Source: Irpex lacteus (Eukaryota; Basidiomycota; Agaricomycetes; Polyporales; Irpicaceae). From it: a stretch of 64,000 nucleotides of DNA. Positions 31,916 through 43,206 of this stretch are shown here, in pieces (within the stretch, counting starts at the first letter, position 1; the number at the start of each line of letters is the position of its first letter). The translations under genes and the position numbers were made by a program. Under the pieces are notes generated by a model. It had not been told where the DNA came from and made no database searches. It saw nothing but the letters and a program-made list of their open reading frames with translations. Location: the NCBI GenBank assembly GCA_001986395.2, contig MQVO02000008.1, positions 1,302,001-1,366,000 on the forward strand, given 5' to 3'.

Positions 31916-32901
31916 TATTCCGGGGCTTCAATGGCACTGGATGTTGTATAGGAAGGGAAGCCTCGCACTGTATCTTCGATAGTTTGTTTGTTCAGCAACT
32001 CAGATGGCCATGGAATCATGATAATGTGGTATTGACCGTGAAAGCTATTGTGCCTGCTTGCAACAGCAGGAAGTTCGGAAATACAGAGCAGTTCACCCGA
32101 GATGGTTCTCGCACCGTAGCGTGGCTACACAGTATGGCAACCATACTGAATGGAATAAAGTCCAGTAAGATGAGAAGACAAGGCGACGATCTCCGCGATG
32201 CCTCGGATCCGCCCATGAAGATGCTAATTGAACTGGAATGCGAATTATAGCCGACTAAGGGGGGAAGCACAATCTCAGTATTCTTCGAATCCATACTGCT
32301 AAGGAAAGTATGAACTTACTTGAATGAGGCCCGCATCCGAGTCTCTCATCAAATCAATAGCCCTATTTGTGAATGACAATGCGTGCCTGATATCCACGCA
32401 TTCACATGTGGAACCAGATGGCGAGGTTTGTCCTAATGGTGTAGCCAGCAATCCGTGGTTCTTCGGGCCTCACAGAACAGGAACATCCATAGGTAGCCTA
32501 TGGGATTCGAGCTGAGTGCCTTGCCATGACACAACTACCGACACAACTTACTGTGGGAAGCAAAAACAGTACCCTGCTGTAACACGTGCGAATAAGCATT
32601 GTGAGAGCGCGTATTGTATCGAACTTCTTATTACTCACGGCTGCCAGTGTTTCCTTCTGTGATATTGGTCGCTCTGCTGATTGATGTGGCTCACGTCCCG
32701 GACTGAGAGATCCGCAATACGTGATATCGCACACCCAGTATCATGGCAGAGACAGAGTTCGTAAGGCTCCATGAAAACTAAACATGAGCATATACGACTC
32801 TTGAAGTGCCATTTTATAAACGCATTGCTTAGTTCCTGCTTATCAGACAATCAGTTTCCTCCGTACGCCACAAGAGCAACTACGCACCCCTGTAGAGGAC
32901 G
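31916..32901. other. Intergenic, nothing recognised
   Basis: Spacer between UST-B and PIP-B; no domain or strong repeat seen. Confidence 0.45.
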
Positions 32902-33927
32902 ATGCCGTCTATTCCCTCCGCACAACCCCCTGTCATAGAAGGGGAAGCACCTTTCAACTACCCTTTCGCCGGCAAGCCTCTGAAGACCTGGTACAGAGTC
33001 ACAGGAGAGCTCTCTCCCTCCTCCATCCCACTCTTCATCCTCCACGGAGGACCAGGCGTAGGCGCGGAAGCGTACAACATCCTCTCTGACTTGACCACCA
33101 CATACGGCATCCCCATCATTCAGTACGACCAGATCGGCTGCAAGCGATCCACTCACCTGCAAGAGAAAGCCAGTGCGGGTGACGAGTTCTGGAACGAGGA
33201 CCTCTTCATCGCCGAACTTCACAACCTCGTTCGCCACTTTGGCCTCGACGCCAAAGGACGTCAGTACGATGTCCTGGGCCACTCCTGGGGAGGCATGTTT
33301 GGCTCGTCGTTCGCGGCTGCAAAGCCTAGAAACTTGAGGAAACTCGTCATCATGTCAGCAGCGCCATCCACACAGATCTGGATCGACGCACAGCTTGTTC
33401 TCAGGAAAACGTTGCCAAAGGAGGTCCGTGAGGTAATGGACAAGTGCGAGGCGGATGGCACCACGGAGAGCGAAGAATATCAAGGCGCCATGATGCAGTA
33501 TTATGCTCGCTTTCTATGTCGTCTTGATCCAGTTCCAGAGGAGATCATGGACGGTCTCGCTGAGCTGCGCAAGGACCCCACGGTCTACCAAGCGATGTGA
33601 GAATATATCCATGGTTTGGGAGTGAGAGTATCTTCATGACTCACATATCTCCGTAGGTGGGGCCCGTCCGAGTGGCATGTGACAGGAACGCTGGCGAACT
33701 GGTCAGTGCTCGATAGAGTGTCTGCGATTGAGGTTCCCGTCTTGCTACTCAACGGGAAGTACGACGAAGCTCAGGATAGCTGCATCAAAGCTTTCCTGCA
33801 TCGGCTGCCCAAGGCTAAATGGGTAAAGTTCACGGGAGAGTCGACATCGCACATGTCTCACTTCGAGGAGAGGGAGCGCTTCATGCAGGTCGTCGGGGAG
33901 TTCTTGACCGATAACCCAGCCATTTGA
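32902..33927 (+). CDS. Proline iminopeptidase-like S33 hydrolase (PIP-B)
   Basis: Two exons (32902-33596 and 33657-33927), 321 residues. Start MPSIPSAQPPVIEGEAPFNY; motifs HGGPGVGAEAYN, QYDQIGCKRSTHLQEK, GHSWGGMFGSSFAAAKP, then after the intron WGPSEWHVTGTL, NGKYDEAQDSC and SHMSHFEERERF. All catalytic residues present. Same intron position and phase as PIP-A and PIP-D. It lies about 1 kb downstream of UST-B on the same strand. Confidence 0.92.
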
Positions 33928-35690
33928 GTAGAGCACGATTGGAATCCTAGTACTGGTGTGTAGTATTTGCATTTTCATTACCGACTACTACTGTACTGGT
34001 CTTCTGTATGTTTCGTTTATTGTCATTGTCTGTAGTATGAGGCGAAATTTACTTACTATTAAGCTCGAGCTTGGGGTGTCGGTGACTCTACCGTCCTTCG
34101 AGGATGTAAGCAGTATCACACGTTTGTACGGTCGATGTGCATTGGCAGGTCCCAATGGCACTGTCCACTGCCAGTCACGGCGGTCACACACTGGAACTGT
34201 TCAATCGGCGCACAAACTTATTACCCAAAACAGCATAAAGCGCTTTTGCTTCGTCGGCCGAGGCTCGTGCCGTTTTGCCAGGACATTCTCGTTTGCGAGC
34301 AAAGTATACTCCGAAAACCACACAACGACAATACATGTATACGCAATACCAAAAGTTTCAACTCGATGATATGACTGGTCATTGCACGAGTCGCCGGGCA
34401 TAGACGTGAGTGCCGTGACTTCTCACATGACTCCGAGTCGGAGGACACGCTGACACTGGTCCCCATGCGTGCTTGCACACCCTATGTTGATCTACCGTAC
34501 GGTGGATGAAACGACGCGCTCTCCCATGTCAGTCAGCCGAGTACTGAGTAAGTGTTGAACGTTGAGTACTGAGCGTTGAGCGCCGAGCAATCTTGCAAGC
34601 ATCATACTGTACATGTCCGACGCTCATACTGCTGCCATCGGACCTAACATCAGGCAACAGGTGTCTTAATCGAAGCAGATGGCTTACGCCACAGCACCGG
34701 TGACAGGCGTGGGCGCATTCTCGTGCCCTTCGCAAGATCATACGGAGTTTCTGTATGCTTGCTCTGCCCACCTTGAAAGTCCGTGCTCACCATGGGGAAC
34801 CACTCATATGACGGGTAAGTCAATAGAACTCCCTCGTTGTGACTGAATATCGCGTACTGATGCGTGATGTCCCGTGGTAGGAATACTTGAAGCTTGCTCA
34901 GGGGCTCAAGAACTCTATGGAGTCGTTGCCGGATGGATGGGTTCAACTGTCAGTGAGTGTACGTAGTTGCGATGCGTTTATTCAAGCGCATTTCTGCAAG
35001 GAGTGTGCACGGATCTGCGGTTCTATTCACTGAGCCGTGGAGAGTCCCTTATCATCGAACACTGCCAATCACTCTTAATCTACGCGGCAATCAGGCCAGA
35101 CTTGCCTTTGTGTCGACTGTCTAACAAAGTCATAGTGAGGCTATGCAATGGCTAATCTTTCCAAGCATGGCATACTGCTCTTCACAAACTTTATGCATTT
35201 GCAATATGGCCACTTAATCAAGAGCGCCATTCAATGGCAACGCTACCGAAAATTGACGGTTCGTGAATATGGTTAACTCAATACATTCTTTACCGGATCG
35301 GTATAGGGGACAAAGTACAGAAGCAGGACCGGCGTATGCCTGATGCTATGCTGTCTGTGCGAAAATGCTGCCACCTTCTTACTTTGACACGGAAGGTTCG
35401 GTGGTAGGTATTGGACCCTTCGCGCTAGTTCATAGTCCCGGGGCACACGCCCTCTCTGTACGGTATGTAGCATAACCTTGATTGACGGTATAATCTACTA
35501 ACCCATACTATGCTCGAGGCTTTGGATGTGCTTCGGCTTATCATAATGACATTCAGACGGTATATTTCTTTCCAAACTTTATACAAGACTACTCAAAGCG
35601 CTTGATTGGCTGAGGCAAGATGCTCAATAGCCCAGACACAAGGTAAACTGATTGCGGTGCAAATGTGCTACGCTAGCTTCTGTAAACCTA
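33928..35690. other. Intergenic; a low-complexity patch
   Basis: No supported gene. Short tandem GTTGAGTACTGAGC-like units lie near 34545-34585. An open segment near 34850-34950 (EYLKLAQGLKNSMESLP) follows a plausible acceptor and could be an exon relic of an unidentified gene. Confidence 0.4.
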
Positions 35691-36100
35691 TCAGGCATCC
35701 ACACCAGACTTGGGCTTGAAGTCCGCAGTGTCTGAAGTCGGGTCGAGAATACCGAAGCATGCGCGGCCAGGCAATCCTCGTTTGCCTACGCTCATCGTCA
35801 GCGATCAATATCTAATGATCAATATAAAGACTAAAAAACCTGAAGTGGATCCTGCCAAGGCTGTCGCCTGGGCAGGTATACCCGACGCATGCGGGTCTTT
35901 GTCGAAGCATAGTGGGACAACTGGTGCTTTCACTTGATTGTCTCCATTGTCTTCACGACGCAGAGCGGATGGCAATGCGAGTACTGAGAAATGAAAGTGA
36001 GCAACGATTGGCCGATTAAATCGAAGGGTGATTTAAGGTAGCTACCAATGTAGTTCGCGCCAAAAACACAGAGCATGAGGAGGATGGCTGAGAACCGCAT
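35691..36100 (-). CDS. Candidate RiPP precursor P4 (secreted, one core)
   Basis: Three exons, 83 residues. Exon 1 (36100-36046, 55 nt) encodes MRFSAILLMLCVFGANYI. Exon 2 (35983-35882, 102 nt) gives LALPSALRREDNGDN and a longer linker ending DKDPHAS. Exon 3 (35785-35691) gives K + RGLPGRACFGILDPTSDTAD + FKP and a tail ending GVDA. The donor GTATAC at 35881 is preferred; a second donor at 35829 would also keep frame. KR precedes the core, a good Kex2 site. The core aligns without gaps to P1-P3 but has a Cys at position 8. It lies 620 bp from the 3' end of sedolisin B, on the same strand. Confidence 0.78.
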
Positions 36101-36204
36101 GTTTGTAGGATGAGGCTGAGAGTCGATAGCAGCAGGGATGGGATGTAGGGGATTAGCTGGCTCTAGATGAGGCTGCTAGAGAGCTCTGGCCCGCATTCGT
36201 GAAC

Positions 36205-36214
36205 TATATATATT
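36205..36214 (-). promoter_or_regulatory. TATA box of precursor P4
   Basis: ATATATATAG on the minus strand about 105 bp upstream of the P4 start. Confidence 0.6.
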
Positions 36215-36720
36215 GCCTGACCGATGATGATCACTCTAGGATAGGGTTACTAGTACACGTCGAGCCCGATGCATGGATACGTAACTTGCGCAAGGACCCT
36301 AATGACTGGGACTCCAAGTCTAAGAAATACTATCTATCACTGGCACCGTGACTGCTCCCCGGCTAGGTGGTCCTGTGACGGCAGTCAACTTGAATTCTGA
36401 TGATTTATGCTACATCTGATAGTCCTGCGCCCGCAAACATTTCTCGGGCCATAAACACTTCATGTCATTCTATTATCATTCGGGTTCGATTCCAAAGTCA
36501 TCAGCCAGGAGAGCTCCCGAGCGTACTAGCCAGGACGCCCAACATCGCCATTCTTGGTGGTGCGCATATGTGTCTGTGTGTAGTAAATTGTGTGCATAAA
36601 TATGACATTGGGTCGATCATATTCATGCGCCGAGAAACACCTCAAATTGTGTACAGAATGCCACCTTATTCAGGTATGCCCAAAGATACAGATATACGGG
36701 AGTTGTTGGATCGAATTTGG

Positions 36721-39074
36721 CTACGGCAAGTCCAAAAGAATCTGTCTCAATTTCGGGAAGTTTGGAGTGCCAAGTCCAGTAACCGGATCCCAGCCGACCG
36801 TCGCCTACAATGAAAAGACAAATGTCTCATCAGCATGTCATGACTTCATAAGGAATAATCTTTGACTGACATTGAATCCTGGTTCGCCACACCCCGGATT
36901 ACTTCCCTCCACAATATCATTCAGCCCATGGAACCCTACCGTATACAACATAGGATTCAACCAACCCAAAGGGCTTTTCCCGTTGTTAAGGCGTGCACCA
37001 TTGATCATGGAAATAATTGAGGCAAATGTCGGAGTAGACGTAGAGGCTCCGCTGATGTCTGCCTGGGCACCCTGCCAGATGATCTGATAATGATCACCCT
37101 GGGCGGACACATCGGGAATGGGACTACCATTACTGTGGGGTGTGAGGGCGCATTCCATCACTTAATGTGGAGGACAAAATAAAGAGGCGGACGTACGTCT
37201 GGAAAAATCCGTGATATGCTGGGGGCAAGTTGGGAGACTGCGCGAAGAAGTTTACGACGGCAGCTTCGGTAAAAGGAGGCGCCGGAAACTAAAGAAAACT
37301 TGAATGAATGGCACAATTCTTTCTCTGGGACTACTAAATAGGAGTGTTGTGCTCACGTAGTCACTGAACCCTCCTCCGGACGGAAACGAAGTAGTTGCCA
37401 CTTCAGGGTTAAATCCTTCTGTTGCACCCACTGTAGTGACATATGGACAGCTTGCCGGGAAATTAGGAATGAACTTTGTGGCGTTCGTTCCGGTATTGGA
37501 GATGCATTCTTCCCTGGACGGGTCACTGCCTGCTACACCGGCATCTCCAGATCCAAAAAGGAGCGAAACACCACGCGCACCTGAGCCCTATCAGGATGAG
37601 AATTCAAAAATACTTTGAGAGGAAAGCGTACCTAACTGAGCAAAGAGCTGACAAACTCGAAGAGCGTAAGTGAGAGGTACCGTTCTGAAAAAAATTCTTA
37701 ACTCTGCCGAGCTACTGTAAACAGTGAATTTGCTCACTGTTCGTCATCACCGTAAGAGACGGATATCGTTTGGGGTATTTCCGATGAAGCGAGCAGAAAT
37801 TCGACCCACTAAATGCAAAAGTGTTAGGATATGAAAAGACCTAGGAGTGATACACTTACATCCAAATATGGCTCGTTTGTATTTTCGGGCTCGTTTGCGT
37901 CTGAAAGGAAAGGAGCGAGCCCCCCAACAGAATAGAATATTCCAGGGGTAGGGAAGGACATGCCGAAGGCCTATGGGATAATAGTAAGACATCGTATACG
38001 ACACTTCTGTGAAGGGTGTTTTGTCGTGGCATACGTATTCAACGTCCAAGTCTACTTCTGGACTAGCCATAGACGGATCCTGGGAGTTGGTACCTCCTAT
38101 CATGGGGACAATGTGAGAATTTGTTGCGAGTTCATGTATTAACCAATTGAAAAGTCATGACAATTACCATTTACAAGTATTGTTTGGAATGTCGAACCCA
38201 CTGCTTGAGGGAGTTGTCGGGAATAGAAAGTCTTCAGATCTGCTATGTTCGCGAACTGATTGAGAAATCCAGCTACCCCGATCCTGTTGGTACTGTTCAC
38301 ATTTGCTGCGTCGTCTGTGATGTTGTAAATTTGTTTGAGACAGGACATCGTAATCCTTGTCCGGCAGCTTTCATCAATAGTATTGATGGGTGGCAAAGAG
38401 GACGGTGACTGTCGTGGAACTACGGGCGATGATATATTATTGCTTGGGGAGAAGCTACGACGCCTCGGACCACGTGAAAAGATGGTGGTGGGTTGAACAA
38501 AATCGATATGAGGGTGTAGTTCTTCCGGTAAGCTGTACTGAGTCGTACGAATGAGACGGGTACCGTCTGAATGCTCCCACACGTGATATTTCTAGACCAC
38601 GTCGCTCAGCAAGCCAAAGTGAAAAGGGTGAAATATGTATCTGACACTGACCGTAGCCATCATCTGTTCTGCAAGAGCCACGGTGACGGGAAGCTTGAGC
38701 CAGTCGCCAGCGGGAGACCTCTGTACGGTATTGTTCACATTAATGCCGTGGCCGACAAGCCAATCTTCCACGGCAGAAACGCTTTCCTGATGTGGCTGCA
38801 CGAAATGCTCCGCTTGGGTCTTCGTCAGGAACTGACCGTACTGGGGACTGTCGGGAGAGCTAACTCGATAGAGTAGGTCTTCCAGGGCAGAGAAGTTGGA
38901 CTGTGGCAGCGCAATTCGTAGATTGAGAATTTGGGTGGGAGAAGGGACGCCGACGTTTGACCAAGAGTGGTTCGAAGGTGTATTGATTCGTTCTTTGACA
39001 ACGAACGCTGTATGATTCTGAATAGCCAAGGAAGTATAAGAAAAACAAAGTAAGAGTAAAGCAAGTAGACGCAT
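36721..39074 (-). CDS. Secreted sedolisin-type peptidase (S53), copy B
   Basis: Paralogue of sedolisin A with the same exon pattern. Start 39074 ([20 protein letters not shown], a clear signal peptide). Prodomain [20 protein letters not shown] and [18 protein letters not shown]. Catalytic Glu/Asp segment [20 protein letters not shown]; here the residue aligned with the first catalytic Glu of copy A (LEEYA) reads LNQFA, so the acid should be checked. Then [27 protein letters not shown], and the serine segment [14 protein letters not shown]. It ends [12 protein letters not shown]...LLDLP with the stop at 36721. The frame is open across all introns. Confidence 0.88.
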
Positions 39075-40890
39075 GATGGACTGGGCGCGGGAGGCTGCGT
39101 ATGGATAATGCGCACGATGCATTGTTTGTACTTTCTCGTCGTCCTAGCTATTATAGTGCGCGACTGTGACGGCCATCCCAGAGTGTGTTCAAGTGTTGAT
39201 GTAGTCACAGTCACTCTTATTTAACGGAAGAAGCAGCCGATTTCTTGCATACCATATAGCTGCATATCTCCGGTCCATCGAGCTCTGCTGCTGGGCGGAG
39301 AAGCAATCTAGCCGAATGATCGTAATTGTGTTGCTATGATCTAGGTCGTAATCTCATCAGCATACCAACTTGTATCATATTTCGCGTTCATATTATCATA
39401 CCTGAACGAATTCGATTATCAGGGTTCTGTAGTGCGCGATTCCAAATGCTACCTGTAGCTGGTCTTCCAAAGCGGCACTTCTGATCGATCGGCCTATCCT
39501 ATGATTGGGTCCTATCGTCGAGGTCGCCGAAAACCTTCGAATGAAACTCGGTTGGTCCATGTCGATATCACTGTCCGAACGCAGATGCGAGAAACAGTGG
39601 TGGCTTCATCACGGTACTGTTGATGGATCCTATACTCTGAATGCACACGGTGCACGGAATGCCACAACGTAAGCTCCACTCATACCCATGAGTGGTGATT
39701 CATCGAAGCTTGCGAGAGAACTCATACTGTATAGAGAACTGCTGTAAGGATGAACTTTGCGTCAATGCTGCCATTGTGTATCTACATATAGTACTGACCT
39801 GCGTAAGCTGCGACACTATTCATACAAAGTCAGCTGCCGTTCGAGATCAATACTTATCCAATTCACAGCACTGTCAAAGGGCTGTGCCTGACACAAGGCA
39901 CATCAAGCGCAGACGGAGGTGTTCTCTGAGCCAGAACGCGTAGATAGTAAGTGTTCCTCCGACCCCGCTACCGAAACGCAATTCGGATGAGAGACTGGTG
40001 ACAGTAAGTTGGTCGTAACGCCGAGTCTTCCAGCTACTATAGCCGTTATGACAGCGCTCAACATCAACAGACGGTATAAGGTTAACAACTCAACTTTGCC
40101 TACTTCTCTCCTTCCTATGTGTCCGGTGGTCGCGAATCTATTGAGTTCTAGTCCCACTGTCAGCTCGCAGCTGTCCGGAGGTATGTGCGATAGCACTTCC
40201 CACTTGCAAGTGCGCGACACGTCACAAAGAAAAAATGAAGGCGTAGGCAGGAAGCTAGTCGGAATATTATTAGAGCCCTGTTCTACGCTTCGATGTTGAA
40301 GGCTCATATAGTCCCGCCAACCTAGGCGATGCAGCATGAGATACGATAGAAAATCAGAGGGCAACTCTCACATTCTCACATGCCGACGTGTAAGGTCTCG
40401 TAGTCCTACGTACGGCATATCAGTTTGTCTCTGAAGTTCTCTTTGAGAACTGGAAAATTGACATCGACGATTGCCATGAGGTCGTAGCGTAGACGTTCTT
40501 CAAATGCTGGCCTTACTGCACTCGAGCTCGCAGCATTCGGCCCACACTGAGTACGAGTGAACGAATTGAGACCAATTGCCACTTATTGAGAGGGCGCTTA
40601 TGTAGTCGGCCATGCCCGATAGTCGAGTTCCCCGGCAGGCGCTGCGTAGAGTACTTACTCCTGCTCACGACCTCGACCATAAAAACGCGAAATCGGGATG
40701 CATAATGATACTCATGATCAGTATATGTACGTGTCGTGCTGTCTCCATACATGAACTGAGATGTTTAATATTCACGCCTGACTCTAACTTCAGGCTCACT
40801 ACTTATCCATAGAAAATCATACACGCTATTTCGACTTTCATGTTACTACTAGTACCTGTGCTGGTCTGGTGTGAGTAGAGCGTACTATTT
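39075..40890. other. Intergenic, nothing recognised
   Basis: A long stretch between sedolisin B and PIP-C without a supported gene. ORFs at 39903-40364 on both strands show no domain. Confidence 0.45.
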
Positions 40891-41879
40891 CTATCCCTCT
40901 GTCTGTGTCAGAAATTCTCCCACTACCTCCATAAACCGCTCCCGCTCCTCATAGTGCGCCATATGAGACGAATCCGAGAACTGGACCCAGCTCGCCCTCT
41001 TGAGACGTTGAAAGAATGCCAGCAGGCAGCTGTCCTGTGCTTGATCGTACCTCCCATTGATAAGAAGAACAGGGACATTAATGACTGGGATGCAGTCGAT
41101 AGCCGACCAACTCTCGCCGGGGCTATCAGCAGGCACATAAGGTGAGTTACATTCGTTACACTTATGGAGAAGGTACGGACTAACATTGAACTGATAACAG
41201 TCGAGTCCTTTTCTATTTCATTCAACCCGTCCATAATATCATCTGGGACTGGGTCAATGCGACATAGAAAGCGTTTGTAGATCTCGTTCATGGCGTCCTT
41301 GTACTCCTTGCTATCCGTTGTTCCCTCCCTCTTGCACCTCTTGATAGTATCCTGTATTTCTTCAGGCATCGTCTTCAAAAGGCCCTTCTGTGCGGAATTC
41401 CACAGCTGAAGGGAGGGTGCTGCGGACCAGACAATATACCTTCTCAGCCCCTTCGGCCTGCCGCCTGCAAAGACGGTGCCGAACATGCCACCCCAAGAGT
41501 GGCCGATGACATCGTACTGACGGCCATCGTTGTCGAGGCCAAAGTGGCGGATGAGGTTGTGAAGCTCGAAGACGAAGATCGCATCCTTCCAAAACTCCGG
41601 ACCTGCACCCTTCTTCTCTTGCAGGTGAGTAGAGCGTTTGCAACCGACCTGGTCGTACTGGATAATAGGAATGCCGTATTTGACGGTGAGGTCGGAAAGT
41701 ATGTTGTAGGCTTCTGCGCCAGCACCGGGACCTCCGTGGAGTATGAAGAGGGGAATAGAGGTGGGGGTAATATCCCCGGTGACCTTGTACCAGGTCTTGA
41801 GGGGTTTGCCTGCGGGAGGATAGTCGAAGGCAAGCTCGCCTTCGACAATGTGTGGGCATGAGGATGCGCTTGATCCCAT
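40891..41879 (-). CDS. Proline iminopeptidase-like S33 hydrolase with a shortened junction (PIP-C)
   Basis: Exon 1 41879-41185, exon 2 41122-40891, 308 residues. Start MGSSASSCPHIVEGELAFDY; HGGPGAGAEAYN, GHSWGGMFGTVFAGGRP, then NGRYDQAQDSC and SHMAHYEERERF. The acceptor that keeps frame (41123) makes exon 2 begin PGESWSAID. The other three copies have WGPSEWxVTGTL before this point, so about 12 residues, including the conserved W-G-P-S-E-W, are missing. The catalytic triad is intact; activity may be changed. An alternative upstream acceptor does not restore the segment in frame. Confidence 0.82.
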
Positions 41880-42399
41880 AACGAAGTGGGTTTGAGTGAG
41901 AAGAGATGAGTACCGTAGAGCTTGTCCGCTCTCTCCTGCTGAAAGTTCTTTGTTCCTAGCATCGCGACGTTCACATTTGTTGCCTTAGACTGTCAGAAGT
42001 CACGCCGCTGAGATGGGCCCAGTCTGGTCGCGTAAGAGTTCAATTCACCTCAACTTCAAATTTACCCACAGGCCGGGAATAGAAGACAAGTAATCACACG
42101 CTCCTTTGGTGTTATCTACCGGTGATGCCCCGTAGAATCGACACCATGGTCCGAATATACCTGAGCCGTTGAGCTTCAAGCAATAGAACTGCTGATGCTT
42201 TGGATGCTATCAGTCAGACACCGAGACAAAAAGACAGAAGGTAGGTCTAGAGAACCTGGTAATTATACCAAATTGGTATTCAGGTATCGAGTAACGAGCC
42301 TCGAGCGTGATGTAGCAAACAAACACTGGGGGGTTCCAATCTTATTAGTAATCTCCCACTCAAGCTGATTCGGAGGCAGGCGAACTTACAGACTCGGAA
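41880..42399. other. Intergenic; short palindrome
   Basis: No gene seen. ATACCAAATTGGTAT near 42267 is a perfect palindrome with a 1-nt centre. Confidence 0.5.
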
Positions 42400-43010
42400 C
42401 TAGGCGGTGTGAGTAGGTAGGGCTACGCCACTCTGATACTCGCGGGCCAGCATCCCCATGTAGATCTTATCGACAAACTTTCCCTCCTTCCAAACGCCAT
42501 CGCGAATGCATCCCTCACGTTGAAAGCCGCTATCGCACGAAAGGGGGCTCGTTGGATAATATCTGAGAAAGTCGCACAACAAAGTACTTACAGGTGTTCG
42601 TACATCGAAACTGCCCGAGCATTGGAACTCCACACGCAGAGCGAGAGTCGATGCAGTGCCAGTCCCTTGAACGCGTACTGCACCAGCCATGCCATTATCT
42701 CTGTTCCATAACCTTTGCCCCACCATTTTTCTCCTAGTCCGATACCTATCTCCGCATCTCTGCTCAACGGCCCGTTGCGCTGGTTGAGCAGTGTAAACCC
42801 GATGAATTCCTTCGTGTCCTTGGTTTCAACGACAACGAACAGAAAGCACCGGGCCATGGCTTCCAGTCGAGCCTTATGCGCGTCAGCACTAGGCACAATG
42901 TATCCTTCAACGAGGTTGAGAAGGACATCGTATTCGTCGTATAGAGTGAAAAAAAGTTGGTCATCCGAGGGACGATAGCGCCTGAGAGTGAGTCGAGCGG
43001 TTTCGAACAT
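42400..43010 (-). CDS. GNAT acetyltransferase, RimJ/RimL type (GNAT-C)
   Basis: Exons 43010-42592 and 42529-42400. The start at 43010 (MFETARLTLRRYRPSDDQLF) matches the other copies; the ATG at 43100 would add 30 unrelated residues and overlap a TATA-like TATATATA near 43073. Cofactor loop KWWGKGYGTEIMAWLV, then LHRLSLCVWSSNARAVSMYE and GFQREGCIRDGVWKEGKFVD. Intact. Third member of the family and the last island gene before ordinary sequence. Confidence 0.88.
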
Positions 43011-43206
43011 CTGGTCTCGGGTGTATTGAACACTGGGGTAACACTGGCAAAGGGTAAAGAGTCCGTCGTAGTATATATAGTCTTGCAGCCTATTGAGCAC
43101 GGAAGCAGATATTAAGTAATAAGCAAGGTAGATACGGAAGCTGTATTATATGAAGATGTAAGCTAAGCGGAATTAAGTGTCCGCCTCGGGATACAATAGT
43201 TTACTA

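Noticed and set aside
35691..36100. Reading the precursors as mating pheromone genes
   Set aside because: Basidiomycete pheromone precursors end in a CaaX box; these end in DA, DAA or KN and have a signal peptide instead.
36478..36500. GGGTTCGATTCC resembles a tRNA B box
   Set aside because: The flanking bases do not form a T stem, and no A box or acceptor stem is found at the right distance.
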